A stretch of DNA of 64,000 bases from Phenylobacterium sp. (GTDB lineage: Bacteria > Pseudomonadota > Alphaproteobacteria > Caulobacterales > Caulobacteraceae), in the NCBI RefSeq assembly GCF_013822795.1, contig NZ_PNLB01000007.1, forward strand, positions 1 to 64,000. Reading direction: 5' to 3'. The translations under genes were made by a program, and so were the position numbers. Within the stretch, counting starts at the first letter, position 1, and the number at the start of each line of letters is the position of its first letter. This document shows positions 1-12,821 of the stretch, piece by piece. Below the pieces are notes generated by a model. That model was not told where the DNA came from. It ran no database searches and saw nothing but the letters and a program-made list of their open reading frames with translations.

Positions 1-453
1 CCGCTGGACCACGTAGAAGGAGGTGGCGATCAGGGCGTTGCCGCCAAAGGCGAAGATCACCCCGGAGGTGTGCACCGGACGCAGGCGGCCGAAGTTCAGC
101 CAGCCATGCTCGGGGAAATACAGCAGATTCGGCCACGACAACTGGGCGGCGATGAACACCCCGGCCGTCATCCCGACGATCGCCCAGAACATGGTGGCGA
201 TGACCCCTGCCCTGACCACGCCGTCGGCGTAGCGGTCCTGCGGTGATTGCAGGCGGCCGGAGTTGATGGAGACTGTCATGATCGACAGCGCGAGCAGAAA
301 CGCCCCGAGGAATATCCAGCCCTGGAGCCGGAACAGCGGGTCTTCGGTGAAGGCGGTGGCGAGGAGCGCTGCGAACGCGCAGATCCCCGTTGTGATGAAC
401 AGAAGGACCGCGTCGCGCGGCGCTCTGCTCTCTGGAGCCGGCAAGGTAGTCAT
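1..453 (-). CDS. ccoN: cbb3-type cytochrome c oxidase subunit I (partial, N-terminus)
   Basis: Catalytic haem-copper subunit of the high-affinity cbb3 terminal oxidase in the inner membrane. Only the first 151 codons are inside the window; the rest lies beyond base 1. I translated the minus strand from the ATG at 453. It gives a charged N-terminus, hydrophobic segments and the conserved block YADGVVRAG, followed by [20 protein letters not shown], which carries the haem-ligand histidine region typical of CcoN. The reading frame is open to the window edge. A FixK/FNR-type palindrome lies 63 bases upstream of the start codon, which fits the known micro-oxic induction of cbb3 operons in alphaproteobacteria. 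The ccoOQP genes would be expected just outside the window. Family assignment is firm; regulation is inferred from the box. Confidence 0.93.
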   Translation of the reverse strand, partial: MTTLPAPESRAPRDAVLLFITTGICAFAALLATAFTEDPLFRLQGWIFLGAFLLALSIMTVSINSGRLQSPQDRYADGVVRAGVIATMFWAIVGMTAGVFIAAQLSWPNLLYFPEHGWLNFGRLRPVHTSGVIFAFGGNALIATSFYVVQR

Positions 454-515
454 GGTCCCCCAAGCGAGTCATGGTGACAGCACCTGGGAGATGGCCGGCC
501 CTTGCCCTAGGGGCA

Positions 516-529
516 TTGATTTCGGTCAA
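516..529. promoter_or_regulatory. FixK/FNR-type binding site
   Basis: The sequence TTGATTTCGGTCAA matches the FNR/FixK consensus TTGA-N6-TCAA in both half-sites. It sits between the divergent ccoN start (453, minus) and the small membrane protein start (584, plus), so it could serve either promoter. Oxygen-dependent control of ccoN through such boxes is established for Caulobacter and rhizobia; control of the small gene is inference. Confidence 0.75.
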
Positions 530-583
530 GGCGCCGCTCGAGCGGCTAGTTCTTATGGCTGCACGCTATCCAGTGAGGACGCC

Positions 584-4101
<3,518 letters not shown>

Positions 4102-4114
4102 GCGCCGTCCTCCT

Positions 4115-5788
4115 TCAATTCATATTGGCCGCGACCCCGACCACGATCGGGCCGAGCAGCGGCAACAGGACATTGGAGATCGCGTAGGTGACGGTGTAAC
4201 CGACGACGGGCGTGGAATTTCCCGCCGCCGCCGTGACGGCGCTGATGGCCGGCGTGCTGCACTGCTGGCCGGCGATGGCCCCGAGCAGGAACGGCGCCTC
4301 GATCTTCAGCAGCCTGCGGCCGATGAACAGCGAGCCGAGCGCCGGCAGCAGCGCCGCCAGCATGCCGGCGATCGGCAGGGTCAGGCCGTATTCCTTGATC
4401 AGCCGGATCGCGTCCGGGCCCGCCGACAGGCCGACCGCGGCGATGAAGGTCGCCAGGCCGAAGTCCTTGAGAATCTGCGCCGCCGAGCTCGGGAAGTTCC
4501 ACGCGCCGGTGCGCTTGGTCGCCAGCCAGCCGAACACCAGCCCCGACAACAAACATCCGCCGCCCGTGCCCAGCGAGATCCGGATCCCTGCGATGGTCAC
4601 GCCGAGCAGACCGATCAGGATGCCGACCAGGATTCCGACCCCGATCATCACGAAGTTGGTGCGGTCGCCGACCTCGACCAGGCGGCCGAGTTCGCGCGAA
4701 GCGCGCACCACGGTGCGTTCGGCCCCGTAGAGCGTCACGACGTCGCCGTTCTGGATCTGGGTGTCGGGCAGGATGGGGATGTCGTGACCCATGCGGCGCG
4801 CCCGCGAGATGTAGACGCCGCGTTGGATGTCCAGCGGCGCCAGTTCGCGCAGCTGGCGGATCGGCCGGCCGGTGACCTGGGCGCTCGCCACGACGACATC
4901 GCGGCTGACGAGCGGCATGTTGAGCGCGTCCGGCACCCGCTGCTCAGGGCCGAGTTTGGCGGCGGCCTCGAGCACGCCGGCCCGCCGCCCGACCAGCATC
5001 ACGATGTCGCCGGCCTGCAGGCGATCCTCGCCGCGGGCGTCGCGAATGGCCCCGCCGCTGGCGATACGTTCGATCGTGGCGTTGTGGCCGAGCGCGGCCT
5101 CGAACTCGCCCACCGTGGTCCCCGCCGCCGGTCCGGCGAGGTAGGCGCGGCCGACCAGTTCGGGCATGGCCTGCGCCGCTGCGGCGGCCTGGCCCTCCCC
5201 CATCCGCTGGGCCAGGGCGGCCGCCTCCTTCTTCAGGTCGATCCGCATGAGCAGCGGCGCGAACTGGCTGGTGAAGAGCACGATGGTAATCAGGCCGACC
5301 AGGTAGGTCACGCTATAGGCCGTCGCGATCTGCCCCTGCAGCGCCACCGCCTCCTCCGCCGAGATCGGCAGATGGGTGACGGCCTCCGCCGCGGTGCCGA
5401 TAACCGCCGACTCCGTCGCCGAGCCCGCCAGCAGCCCGGCCGCCGCGCCGGGATTGAGCTTGAGGAGCGCGGTCGCGCCTAGCACCACAGTCATGACCAC
5501 GACGACCTCGACAAGCGAGAGTATGCCGAAGCGCCATCCTTGACGGATGTTGGCGAAGAACTGCGGGCCGCCCGTGAACCCCAGCGCAAAGATGAAAAGC
5601 GCAAAGGCGATGTTCTTCAGGTCGGGATCGAGCCGAACCCCCGTCTGTCCCAGGATCAGCGCGACGATCAGCGTCCCGCACACCCCGCCCAACTGCACCG
5701 GCCCCAGCTTGACCGCGCCGATCGCATAGCCGACCGCCAACGACAGGAAGAGCGCCATCTCCGGGTGGTGAGTCAGCGTCTCGATCAT
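4115..5788 (-). CDS. aspT: aspartate:alanine antiporter, first tandem copy
   Basis: A 557-residue AAE-family exchanger with the same plan as its neighbour: N-terminal membrane half, two TrkA-C-like domains (LQAGDIVMLVGRR and IQNGDVVTLYG) and C-terminal membrane half. I start it at the ATG at 5788 (MIETLTHHPEMALF), which overlaps the porin stop codon as ATGA and so suggests translational coupling. The open frame extends further upstream, but only antisense to the porin reading frame. Gene order and overlap make it part of the porin-aspT-aspT-asdA operon. Expected role is aspartate uptake against alanine. Whether the two copies are redundant or specialised cannot be read from the sequence. Confidence 0.9.
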   Translation of the reverse strand: MIETLTHHPEMALFLSLAVGYAIGAVKLGPVQLGGVCGTLIVALILGQTGVRLDPDLKNIAFALFIFALGFTGGPQFFANIRQGWRFGILSLVEVVVVMTVVLGATALLKLNPGAAAGLLAGSATESAVIGTAAEAVTHLPISAEEAVALQGQIATAYSVTYLVGLITIVLFTSQFAPLLMRIDLKKEAAALAQRMGEGQAAAAAQAMPELVGRAYLAGPAAGTTVGEFEAALGHNATIERIASGGAIRDARGEDRLQAGDIVMLVGRRAGVLEAAAKLGPEQRVPDALNMPLVSRDVVVASAQVTGRPIRQLRELAPLDIQRGVYISRARRMGHDIPILPDTQIQNGDVVTLYGAERTVVRASRELGRLVEVGDRTNFVMIGVGILVGILIGLLGVTIAGIRISLGTGGGCLLSGLVFGWLATKRTGAWNFPSSAAQILKDFGLATFIAAVGLSAGPDAIRLIKEYGLTLPIAGMLAALLPALGSLFIGRRLLKIEAPFLLGAIAGQQCSTPAISAVTAAAGNSTPVVGYTVTYAISNVLLPLLGPIVVGVAANMN

Positions 5789-7191
5789 TTGACGAAGTCG
5801 TACTTGATGCTGGTTTGAAGACGCGTGACGTCGGCGTCGAGGCCGTTCTGCAGCTCCAGACGGCCGTAAAGCGCCTCGACGCCGACGGTGAATTGCGGGC
5901 TGCCCTGCCAGATCACGTTCAGCGCCCCATAGGTCCCTGACCGATAGGCGCTGGCGGCCAGGTTGGCGTCGCGATCGATCACCACGCCGCCGCCCACCAG
6001 GTTGCTGCGCCACTTCGGCGACCAGTGCCGGGTGTAGCCGAGGTAGCCGCCATAGGCGGTCAGCAGTTCAACATCGCCGTTCGGTGCGATCACCGCGTCG
6101 TACCCCTTGCCGCCGAGATCGTTGAAATAGCGGCCGATCCCTTCGCCATAGGCGAACGAGCCCATGACGAAGTCGCCGTTGACCTTGACCAACCCGGTGA
6201 GGCTGACGCCGTAGCCGGTCTCGCTGTGATCATCCGCGCCGGCTGCATAACCGATGCTGCGCACCACGGCCCCGCCCTGCAGATGGCCCCAGTCCTGCTC
6301 GAGCCGGAGGGCCAACGTCAGGTCGGGCATCGGCTGGTACGCCCGTTGACCGGCCGCCAGAGTGATATCGGAAGACGGGTCGTCGATGGCGAAAGTCGCG
6401 GTAGCGCCGTCCGCGAACGTCCAGATGTACCGCAGCCCCGCCAGCCGCAGCAGCATCTCGCCGCCGGGCCCTTCGTCGTCCAGGGTTTCGGGGAATGAGT
6501 CGGAGTCGGTGAAGGCGCTGTATCCGTAGCCGCCGTAAAGGTTGCCGACCTGCCCGTGCGCCTGACGCAGCCGAAAGGCCGTCGTCCCTGCGCCGCCATA
6601 GAAGTCGTTCTCAAGATAGAAGCGCAGCGGGCCGAGCGAGCTCGGGCGCCGGAGATCGAAGCTGAAGCGTGTGGCGTTGGCGTCGATATTTGCATTGTCG
6701 CCGCCCCCGGCCCCGATCGGGATCGCGGAGGTGACCAGCTTGTCGGGGTTTCCCGCAGGCGAGAAGTCGTAGATCGCATTGACCTTGCCGAAGCCGCCAA
6801 GCTTCACCGTCGTTTCGGTCCCGGGGATCTGAAGAAAGCCCTTCAGCTCCGGATCGTTGGGCGGTGGCCGCGTGTCTGGCCGCGCGACGCCGGTCAGCTC
6901 ATCGCCGAAGGTCTGGCGCGGCAGCGTCCGCGAAGCGCTCGCCGCAGCCGCAGGCCGAGCGGGCTTCAGAAGCGGCGCGGGCGATTGCGGCCCCTCCACC
7001 CTCGCCTGACCGCTGGACCTTTCGACCGCGTCGAGACGCGTTTCAAGGACGGTGATGGTGGCTTTCAGCTTGGCGATCTCGGCCCGGAGGGCCGCGGTAT
7101 CCTCGGCGGCGCGCGCGTTTGGGGCCATGGCAAGTAGACATCCGGCTGCAGCCAGCAGCCGTCCCGGGATGATCGCCCCCGCCGTCTCCAC
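5785..7191 (-). CDS. DcaP-like outer-membrane porin of the aspartate operon
   Basis: A 468-residue porin. After a signal peptide ending near PNARA comes a short coiled coil (AALRAEIAKLKATI onwards), a proline/alanine-rich linker, then a beta-barrel region beginning GFLQIPGTETTVKLGGFGKV and ending in the aromatic-rich SIKYDFVK. This matches the DcaP-like trimeric porins, known for taking up dicarboxylates and other anions. The frame is open up to 7362, but I prefer a GTG start at 7191: it has GAGGGG five bases upstream, leads directly into a signal peptide, and leaves the palindromic operator at 7210-7234 outside the gene. The stop overlaps the first aspT start. Likely outer-membrane entry for aspartate (inference from context). 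Confidence 0.82.
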   Translation of the reverse strand: METAGAIIPGRLLAAAGCLLAMAPNARAAEDTAALRAEIAKLKATITVLETRLDAVERSSGQARVEGPQSPAPLLKPARPAAAASASRTLPRQTFGDELTGVARPDTRPPPNDPELKGFLQIPGTETTVKLGGFGKVNAIYDFSPAGNPDKLVTSAIPIGAGGGDNANIDANATRFSFDLRRPSSLGPLRFYLENDFYGGAGTTAFRLRQAHGQVGNLYGGYGYSAFTDSDSFPETLDDEGPGGEMLLRLAGLRYIWTFADGATATFAIDDPSSDITLAAGQRAYQPMPDLTLALRLEQDWGHLQGGAVVRSIGYAAGADDHSETGYGVSLTGLVKVNGDFVMGSFAYGEGIGRYFNDLGGKGYDAVIAPNGDVELLTAYGGYLGYTRHWSPKWRSNLVGGGVVIDRDANLAASAYRSGTYGALNVIWQGSPQFTVGVEALYGRLELQNGLDADVTRLQTSIKYDFVK

Positions 7192-7209
7192 GCCAACCCC
7201 TCGCCAGCT

Positions 7210-7234
7210 ATTCTCCCTGGGAGAGAATGCATTC
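7210..7234. promoter_or_regulatory. overlapping palindromes, probable LysR-type operator
   Basis: Bases 7210-7228 form an inverted repeat ATTCTC...GAGAAT with a perfect CTCCCTGGGAG core, and bases 7225-7234 form the perfect palindrome GAATGCATTC. Both lie 19-43 bases upstream of the preferred porin start and in the spacer to the divergent LysR gene, the usual place for a LysR recognition site. Confidence 0.55.
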
Positions 7235-7412
7235 AACCGAAAGGCGTTCCGGCCAAGCCTGCGCCGCCGCCGGGTATAGCGGCGAGCACGTGGCGACAGC
7301 AGGGCCATTTTGAGGCCGCCCGGTCGATCTTGTGGCTTGCTCAGCCCATAACCGAAGCTCATGAGACAGGCGCGTCCGCCGTATCCTCGGCGGCGGATGG
7401 CGTTGAGGGGAA

Positions 7413-8333
7413 ATGGCCATGGTCTCAGTTCCAGGTTCGTCGATGAACCTGCGCCACATCGAGGTGTTCCACGCGGTCTATCAGTCGGGCTCGGTCAGCG
7501 CCGCCGCGCGCGCCCTCAACGTCTCCCAGCCCTCGGTCAGCAAGGTTCTCAAGCACGCCGAGAGCCGGATCGGATTTCGCCTGTTCCGCCTGGTGAAGGG
7601 ACGTCTTGTGCCGACCGACGAGGCGCACACCCTGTTCCGGGAAGTCGACGACATCTATGGGCGGATCGAGTCCCTGCGGCAGACCACGCGCAACCTGCGG
7701 GCCGGCGGCGACGGCCACATCCGGCTGGCCGTCCTGCCGTCCCTCGGACTCGGCGTCGCGCCGGCCGCCGTCGCGCGGTTTCGCCAACAGCGGCCCAACG
7801 TTTCGTTCGATATCCACACCCTGCACAACGACGACATCCTGAAGGCGCTGTACGAGCGCAACAGCGATCTCGCCGTGGCCTATGAGGCCCCACGCCACCC
7901 CCGATTGGCCGACGTCCGCATCGGTTCGGGCGAACTCGTCATGCTCTATCGCAAGGACGAAATCCCCGACGCGCCCGAGCGGATGAGCCTAGATGCGGCG
8001 CGCGGCCGCGACCTCATCAGCCTGGCTGGCAGCGGCCCGGTCGGGGCCCTGTTCGCCAGCGAGGTGGTGCAGGACGACCCCGGCCGCAGCGAGCGCATCG
8101 TCGTGCAAACCTACTATGTGGCGGCCGCCCTGGTGCGGCATGGCGCCGGGGTCGCGGTGGTCGACGAGTTCACGGCCCGAGCCAGCCTCAGCCCCGAGCT
8201 CGATTTCCGGCCGCTAACCCCGCAGGTGACCTTCGGCGTGCATTGCATCTACCTGGAGGACCGGCCGCCCTCGCGCCCCGCCCGCGACTTCATCGGCGTT
8301 CTCCAGCAGACGCTCGCCGAGCGCGACACATAA
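7413..8333 (+). CDS. LysR-family transcriptional regulator
   Basis: A 306-residue LysR-type regulator. The N-terminal winged helix-turn-helix is clear (HIEVFHAVYQSGSVSAAARA, then LNVSQPSVSKVLKHAE, about residues 15-55), followed by a linker helix and a substrate-binding domain beginning GHIRLAVLPSLGLG. A GAGGGG site fits starts at 7413 or 7419; the more typical family start, MNLRHIEVF, is at 7443, so the first ten residues are uncertain. The gene is divergent from the porin-aspT-asdA operon and followed by a symporter gene, so it most likely controls aspartate or dicarboxylate use in both directions. The inducer is not known. Confidence 0.9.
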   Translation: MAMVSVPGSSMNLRHIEVFHAVYQSGSVSAAARALNVSQPSVSKVLKHAESRIGFRLFRLVKGRLVPTDEAHTLFREVDDIYGRIESLRQTTRNLRAGGDGHIRLAVLPSLGLGVAPAAVARFRQQRPNVSFDIHTLHNDDILKALYERNSDLAVAYEAPRHPRLADVRIGSGELVMLYRKDEIPDAPERMSLDAARGRDLISLAGSGPVGALFASEVVQDDPGRSERIVVQTYYVAAALVRHGAGVAVVDEFTARASLSPELDFRPLTPQVTFGVHCIYLEDRPPSRPARDFIGVLQQTLAERDT

Positions 8334-8483
8334 CCGGCGGCTATGTCGCGGCCCACCGCTGGGGCAAGTGCTCACGCCGTCGGCAGGCTCCTGCGACTGA
8401 TCCTGCGGGTGCGCGGCGCACTAGCGCTCGGCGCGAGCGCCGCACTATCGTCGGCGACCGACCCGCAGCTTTGGAAACACTTC

Positions 8484-9797
8484 ATGGCCACCGAGCAAGA
8501 CTCCGGCGCCTCGGTTGACGCGGCCCAGCCGCGCGGCGCCGGCGCCCTGCTGCGCCGCTACTGGTTCGGCGTCGTCCTCTGGAAGCGGATCCTGGTCGCC
8601 CTGGCGCTGGGGACCATTGCCGGCCTGACGCTGGGCGAGGCGGCGGTGCAGCTGAAGTGGATGGGCGACGTCTTCATCCGCCTGATCCGCATGGTCGTCG
8701 CCCCGTTGGTGTTCTTCTCGATCGTCTCGGGCATCGCCAGCATGGGCGATCCCAAGCGGCTGGGCGCCATCGGCTCCAAGACCCTGGCGCTCTACCTGAC
8801 CCTGACCGTCATCGCCGTCAGCGTCGGCATGACCATGGGCGCGATCTTCCAGCCCGGCGTCGGCATGGATTTCGCCGGCGCCGCTCCGGCCCAGATCGCC
8901 AAGGCGCCGCCGAGCCTCGGCGAGCACCTGATCAGCATCATCCCGACCAACCCGATCGCGGCCCTAGCGCAGGGCGACGTGCAGTCGGTGATCTTCTTTG
9001 GGATCCTGGTCGGCCTCGCCATCCTGACCATCGCGCCGCGCGCCGAGCCGGTCGGCCGCCTGTTCCAGATGGGCGCCGACATCATGCTGCAGATCGTGCG
9101 CTTCGTGATGGAGGTCGCGCCCTTCGGCGTCTTCGCCCTCGTCGCCTGGGTGATGGGCACGACCGGCCCCAGCGCCTTCATCCACGTCCTGAAGCTGGCG
9201 GCCGCACTGGTGCTGGGCTGCGCGTTCCAGACCCTGATCATTCATGGCGGCCTGGTGCGGCTGGTCGCGCGCCTGCCGGTGCTGCCGTTATTCCGCGACA
9301 TCACCGACGTGGTGGCCATCGCCTTCTCGACCTCGTCCAGCGCCGCCACCCTGCCCGTCGCCATGCGTGTCGCCGAAAAGAACCTCGGCGTCAGCCACGC
9401 GGTGACCTCGACGGCCATGCCGCTGGGCGTGACGCTCAGCATGGACGGCACCGCGCTCTATGTCGCCCTGCTGGCCGTGCTGTCGGCCCAGGCCTTCGGG
9501 ATCGATCTGCACCTCTCGCAATACGTCATGCTGGTCCTGGCCACGACGGTCGTGGCGCTCGGGACCGCACCGGTGCCGTCGGCCTCGCTGTTCATGCTGG
9601 CTGCGGTCCTGCAGGTGATCGGCCTCGGCGCCGAGCAGACCGCGCTGGTCGTCGGCTTCATCCTGCCTTTCGACCGGCTGCTGGACATGACCCGCACCAT
9701 CACCAGCGCCACCAGCGACCTGTCGACGGCGGTCACCGTCGCCAAATGGGAAGGCGAACTGGATGTAGAAACCTACCTACGCAGGCCCGCCGAGTAG
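8484..9797 (+). CDS. dicarboxylate/amino acid:cation symporter (DAACS family)
   Basis: A 437-residue inner-membrane symporter of the GltP/DctA type, which imports glutamate, aspartate or C4-dicarboxylates with sodium or protons. Visible family motifs are RMVVAPLVFFSIVSGIASMG, the serine-rich re-entrant loop FSTSSSAATLPVAM, the TM7 region MPLGVTLSMDGTALYV, and FDRLLDMTRT near the C-terminus. The frame is open from 8343, but the extra N-terminus is not family-like. I start at the ATG at 8484 (MATEQDSGASV) with GGAA upstream, giving a normal family length. It follows the LysR gene on the same strand 150 bases downstream and complements the AspT exchangers as a second aspartate route. Confidence 0.9.
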   Translation: MATEQDSGASVDAAQPRGAGALLRRYWFGVVLWKRILVALALGTIAGLTLGEAAVQLKWMGDVFIRLIRMVVAPLVFFSIVSGIASMGDPKRLGAIGSKTLALYLTLTVIAVSVGMTMGAIFQPGVGMDFAGAAPAQIAKAPPSLGEHLISIIPTNPIAALAQGDVQSVIFFGILVGLAILTIAPRAEPVGRLFQMGADIMLQIVRFVMEVAPFGVFALVAWVMGTTGPSAFIHVLKLAAALVLGCAFQTLIIHGGLVRLVARLPVLPLFRDITDVVAIAFSTSSSAATLPVAMRVAEKNLGVSHAVTSTAMPLGVTLSMDGTALYVALLAVLSAQAFGIDLHLSQYVMLVLATTVVALGTAPVPSASLFMLAAVLQVIGLGAEQTALVVGFILPFDRLLDMTRTITSATSDLSTAVTVAKWEGELDVETYLRRPAE

Positions 9798-9888
9798 GTT
9801 TTCCGGGCTCTTCATCTAGGGTCTTACCCTGACAGCAATGCGCGGCCGCATGGCCCAATCTCCCGGAAGCTTCGCCAGGAGACACGAC

Positions 9889-10656
9889 ATGCGCAGGATC
9901 GGGCTACTCGCTTTGCTGGCGGCTACAGCCGGCCTTCCCGCGGCGGCTCACGCCGAGGACGACTGGACCTTCTCGGTGACGCCTTACGTCTGGATCGCCT
10001 TTCCGCAGGGCGACGTCGCCTTGGCCGCCGGCGGCGGCAGCGGCGGCTCCCGGCCGACGGTCAACCCGGACGTTCAGGTGAACTTTGACGACATCGGCCT
10101 CTCCGGCGCGTTCACCGGCTCGGCCGACGCGCGCTACGGAAAGTTCGGCGTGCTCGGCGACCTCACCTACTACGAAGTCGAGGCCGACAAGGACATCGCC
10201 GCCGGCCCTCTGCCCGACGCCGACGGCAAGGTGACCATCTCGGGCACCAAGGGCATGATCGTCGGCTACTGGCGCGCCTACGAGACCGACCGCGCCTCGG
10301 TCGACCTCCTCGGAGGAGCCCACTACCTCGGCATCGACGCCGACGTCGCGGTGAGCACCCCCAACCGCGGGATCAACTTCAGCGCCAAGGAAGATCTTTG
10401 GGACCCGGTGATCGGCGTCCGCGGCAAGACCTTGATCGGCGAGCATTTCGGGGTGATCGGCCTGGCCACCGCCGGCGGCTTCGGCGTCTCGTCCGAGAGC
10501 CTCTACGAGGTCCAGGCCTATCTCAGCTACCGGTTCAACGACCTGCTCACGGCCGAGGCCGGTTACCGCTTCTACTCCACAAAGTGGGAAGGCGACCGCA
10601 TCGACTATGACGCCTCGTTCAGCGGGCCGCTGATCGGCCTCACCTTCACGTTCTGA
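9889..10656 (+). CDS. outer-membrane beta-barrel protein, unknown function
   Basis: A 255-residue exported protein. The signal peptide MRRIGLLALLAATAGLP ends at AAHA-ED, and the ATG at 9889 has an AGGAG site eight bases upstream; an upstream in-frame ATG at 9838 lacks both. The mature part alternates aromatic and polar residues in beta-hairpin style (SVTPYVWIAF, AGYRFYSTKWEGD) and ends LIGLTFTF, a good outer-membrane C-terminal signature. It resembles the small OmpA/OmpW-like barrels found in many alphaproteobacteria, but I cannot name a family. It follows the symporter by 91 bases and may belong to the same transcript. Confidence 0.75.
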   Translation: MRRIGLLALLAATAGLPAAAHAEDDWTFSVTPYVWIAFPQGDVALAAGGGSGGSRPTVNPDVQVNFDDIGLSGAFTGSADARYGKFGVLGDLTYYEVEADKDIAAGPLPDADGKVTISGTKGMIVGYWRAYETDRASVDLLGGAHYLGIDADVAVSTPNRGINFSAKEDLWDPVIGVRGKTLIGEHFGVIGLATAGGFGVSSESLYEVQAYLSYRFNDLLTAEAGYRFYSTKWEGDRIDYDASFSGPLIGLTFTF

Positions 10657-10674
10657 ACGCGGCGCCCCGCCACG

Positions 10675-11751
10675 TCACCAGAAGCGGCGCGGCGTCGACG
10701 TTTGCGCGCCGGCGTCCTGCGAGCTCGGCGCCTCGGGCGCGGCAGGAGCCTGCGCCAGGACCGCGTCACGGCCGTTCAACGAGTTCATCCCCGTAGCCAC
10801 GACCGACACCCGCAGCCGGCCCTCCAGCGACGGGTCAAAGGCCGCGCCGAATATGATGTTGCCGTCCGGGTCGACCTGGTCGGAGATCACGTTCGCCGCC
10901 TCGTCGACTTCCAGCAGCGTCATGTCCGTGCCGCCGGTGACGTTGATCAGCACCGCCTTGGCCCCGGCCAGCGAGGTTTCGTCCAGCAGCGGGTTCTGGA
11001 TGGCGTTCTGAGCGGCGACGGCCGCCCGGTCGGCGCCGGTCGCCTCGCCCGTGCCCATCATGGCGTTGCCCATGCCGCCCATCACGCTGAGCACGTCGGC
11101 GAAGTCGAGGTTGATCAGGCCCGGCAGCACCATCAGGTCGGTGATCGAGCGCACGCCCGAGTGCAGCACCTGGTCGGCCATACCGAACGCCTCGGCGAAG
11201 GTGGTCTGCTCAGTGGCCACCCGGAACAGGTTCTGGTTCGGCACGATGATCGAGGTGTCGACGTACTGCTGCAGCTCCTGCAGGCCGGCCTCGGCCAAGC
11301 GCATGCGGTGACGGCCCTCGAAACGGAATGGCTTGGAGACGACGCCGACCGTCAGAATCCCGCGCTCACGGGCGCAGCGGGCCACGAACGGCGCCGCGCC
11401 GGTGCCGGTGCCGCCGCCCATGCCGGCGGTGATGAACACCATGTCCGCACCGTCGAGATAGCGGATGATGTCCTCGGCGGATTCCTCGGCGGCGCTGAGC
11501 CCCGCATTGGGATTGGCCCCCGCGCCCAGGCCCTGCGTGACCCGCACGCCGAGCTGGATCCGTTGGCTGGCCAGGGACAGCGACAGCTGCTGGGCGTCGG
11601 TATTGGCGACGACGAAGTCGACGCCCTCCAGCCCCTGCTCGATCATGTTGTTGACCGCGTTCACGCCGGCGCCGCCGACTCCGAACACCACGATCCGGGG
11701 CTTCAATTGGGCGGCCGCCGGGCGCGTTCCGTTCGGGGCTGACACTGACAT
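10675..11751 (-). CDS. short FtsZ paralogue (FtsZ2-like)
   Basis: A 358-residue tubulin-like GTPase. The nucleotide-binding core is intact: [16 protein letters not shown], the tubulin signature GGGTGTG (residues 112-118) and the T7 synergy loop NLDFADV (214-220) needed for GTP hydrolysis in filaments. After the core there are only about 45 residues, ending TPRRFW. The long disordered linker and conserved C-terminal peptide that bind FtsA and ZipA-type partners in the main alphaproteobacterial FtsZ (about 500 residues) are absent. The start ATG at 11751 has GAGGAG ten bases upstream; the frame upstream to 11880 is not family-like. It is not in a division (dcw) cluster. Short second FtsZ proteins are known in rhizobia, and this is probably such a paralogue, perhaps a modulator of the Z-ring (inference). 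Confidence 0.88.
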   Translation of the reverse strand: MSVSAPNGTRPAAAQLKPRIVVFGVGGAGVNAVNNMIEQGLEGVDFVVANTDAQQLSLSLASQRIQLGVRVTQGLGAGANPNAGLSAAEESAEDIIRYLDGADMVFITAGMGGGTGTGAAPFVARCARERGILTVGVVSKPFRFEGRHRMRLAEAGLQELQQYVDTSIIVPNQNLFRVATEQTTFAEAFGMADQVLHSGVRSITDLMVLPGLINLDFADVLSVMGGMGNAMMGTGEATGADRAAVAAQNAIQNPLLDETSLAGAKAVLINVTGGTDMTLLEVDEAANVISDQVDPDGNIIFGAAFDPSLEGRLRVSVVATGMNSLNGRDAVLAQAPAAPEAPSSQDAGAQTSTPRRFW

Positions 11752-11918
11752 GCTCGCAATACTCCTCGTACGTCCCTGCCGTGGCCGCCGGCGATTCCAC
11801 AACCAAGGCGGACCAGTTCCCACAGGAATGTGGTGCAATCCGGACTCACCCCCGGGGCACGGCCCACCGAATTGGCCCATTGCGGAACAAACAGCAAGCG
11901 GAGGCGTAGCGCGGCGCT

Positions 11919-12713
11919 TTAAGCCGCAGCCGGAAGACTCCGCCGTGGCGTAGCGATCACCCCGCGGACACTGGCGCGCATGAAGTCGACCAGCCGCCGA
12001 ACGCTTTGCGCGTCGACACCGACCTCGGCCGCCGCCAAACGCTCCGACAGCGCACCGTCGCCCTGGAAGATCAACCGGAAGGCACGCTTGAGCGCGGTCA
12101 TCTCGCTGGCGACGAATCCAGCCCGGCGCAGGCCCACCGCGTTCAGCGACACCAGGCGCGCGCGGTCACCCTGGACCAGACAGTACGGCGCCACGTCCTG
12201 GGTCACGATCGCCCCGCCGGCGACGAAGGCCAGCTGCCCTATCCGGACGTGTTGATGGACGGCGCAGAGGCCGCTCAGTTGGGCGCGCTCGCCGATCTCG
12301 ACGTGACCGCCGAGCGTGGCCCCATTGGCCATGACGACGTCGTCGCCGATCACACAGTCATGGGCGATGTGCGAGGTCGCCATAAAGAGCCCCCGCGCGC
12401 CGATGATCGTTGTCGCCTCGCCGCCGGCGTGGACGGTCACGAACTCGCGGAACACGTTGCCGTCGCCGATCTGCAGACGCCCGGAATCGGCGGCCCGTCC
12501 TGTGATCTGCGGACTGGCGCCGATCGAACAAGAGGCCATGAAGCGGTTGTCGGCGCCGATCTCGGTGCGCCCGTCGAGCACCGCATGCGGGCCGACGACA
12601 TTGCCCGGCCCCATACGCACGCCAGGTCCAATCACGGCATAGGGGCCGATCTCGCAACTGGGATCGATCTGCGCGCCGGGCGCGACAACGGCTGTCGAAT
12701 GAATGCTCGCCAT
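11919..12713 (-). CDS. LpxA-like acyltransferase, divergent orphan copy
   Basis: A 264-residue left-handed beta-helix acyltransferase. Hexapeptide repeats fill residues 3-190. The catalytic histidine region ATSHIAHDC (His118) and AVHQH are present, as is the C-terminal helical domain ([20 protein letters not shown]). Family members add a 3-hydroxyacyl chain to UDP-GlcNAc or its amino analogue at the first step of lipid A synthesis. Unlike standard LpxA, the substrate-binding stretch QDLKYxGE is replaced by [11 protein letters not shown], so the lysine and asparagine that contact the sugar nucleotide are missing. There is no lpxD-fabZ-lpxB neighbourhood. I chose the ATG at 12713. It may be a second acyltransferase with another substrate rather than the housekeeping LpxA. 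It is on the same strand as the FtsZ paralogue, 167 bases upstream. Confidence 0.8.
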   Translation of the reverse strand: MASIHSTAVVAPGAQIDPSCEIGPYAVIGPGVRMGPGNVVGPHAVLDGRTEIGADNRFMASCSIGASPQITGRAADSGRLQIGDGNVFREFVTVHAGGEATTIIGARGLFMATSHIAHDCVIGDDVVMANGATLGGHVEIGERAQLSGLCAVHQHVRIGQLAFVAGGAIVTQDVAPYCLVQGDRARLVSLNAVGLRRAGFVASEMTALKRAFRLIFQGDGALSERLAAAEVGVDAQSVRRLVDFMRASVRGVIATPRRSLPAAA

Positions 12714-12821
12714 GCGAAGAGACGTGGACCTGTCGAATGTCGCCGCCAACTCAACTTCGGTGTCCGATTGCGACGGGCTACAGATGCCGCCCCAGAATCG
12801 CCGCCGCTCCGGACCCCTACT

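Noticed and set aside
12006..12821. Long N-terminal extension of the RsmC-like frame
   Set aside because: It is antisense to the LpxA-like gene and not family-like; a TTG at 12822 gives the expected start.
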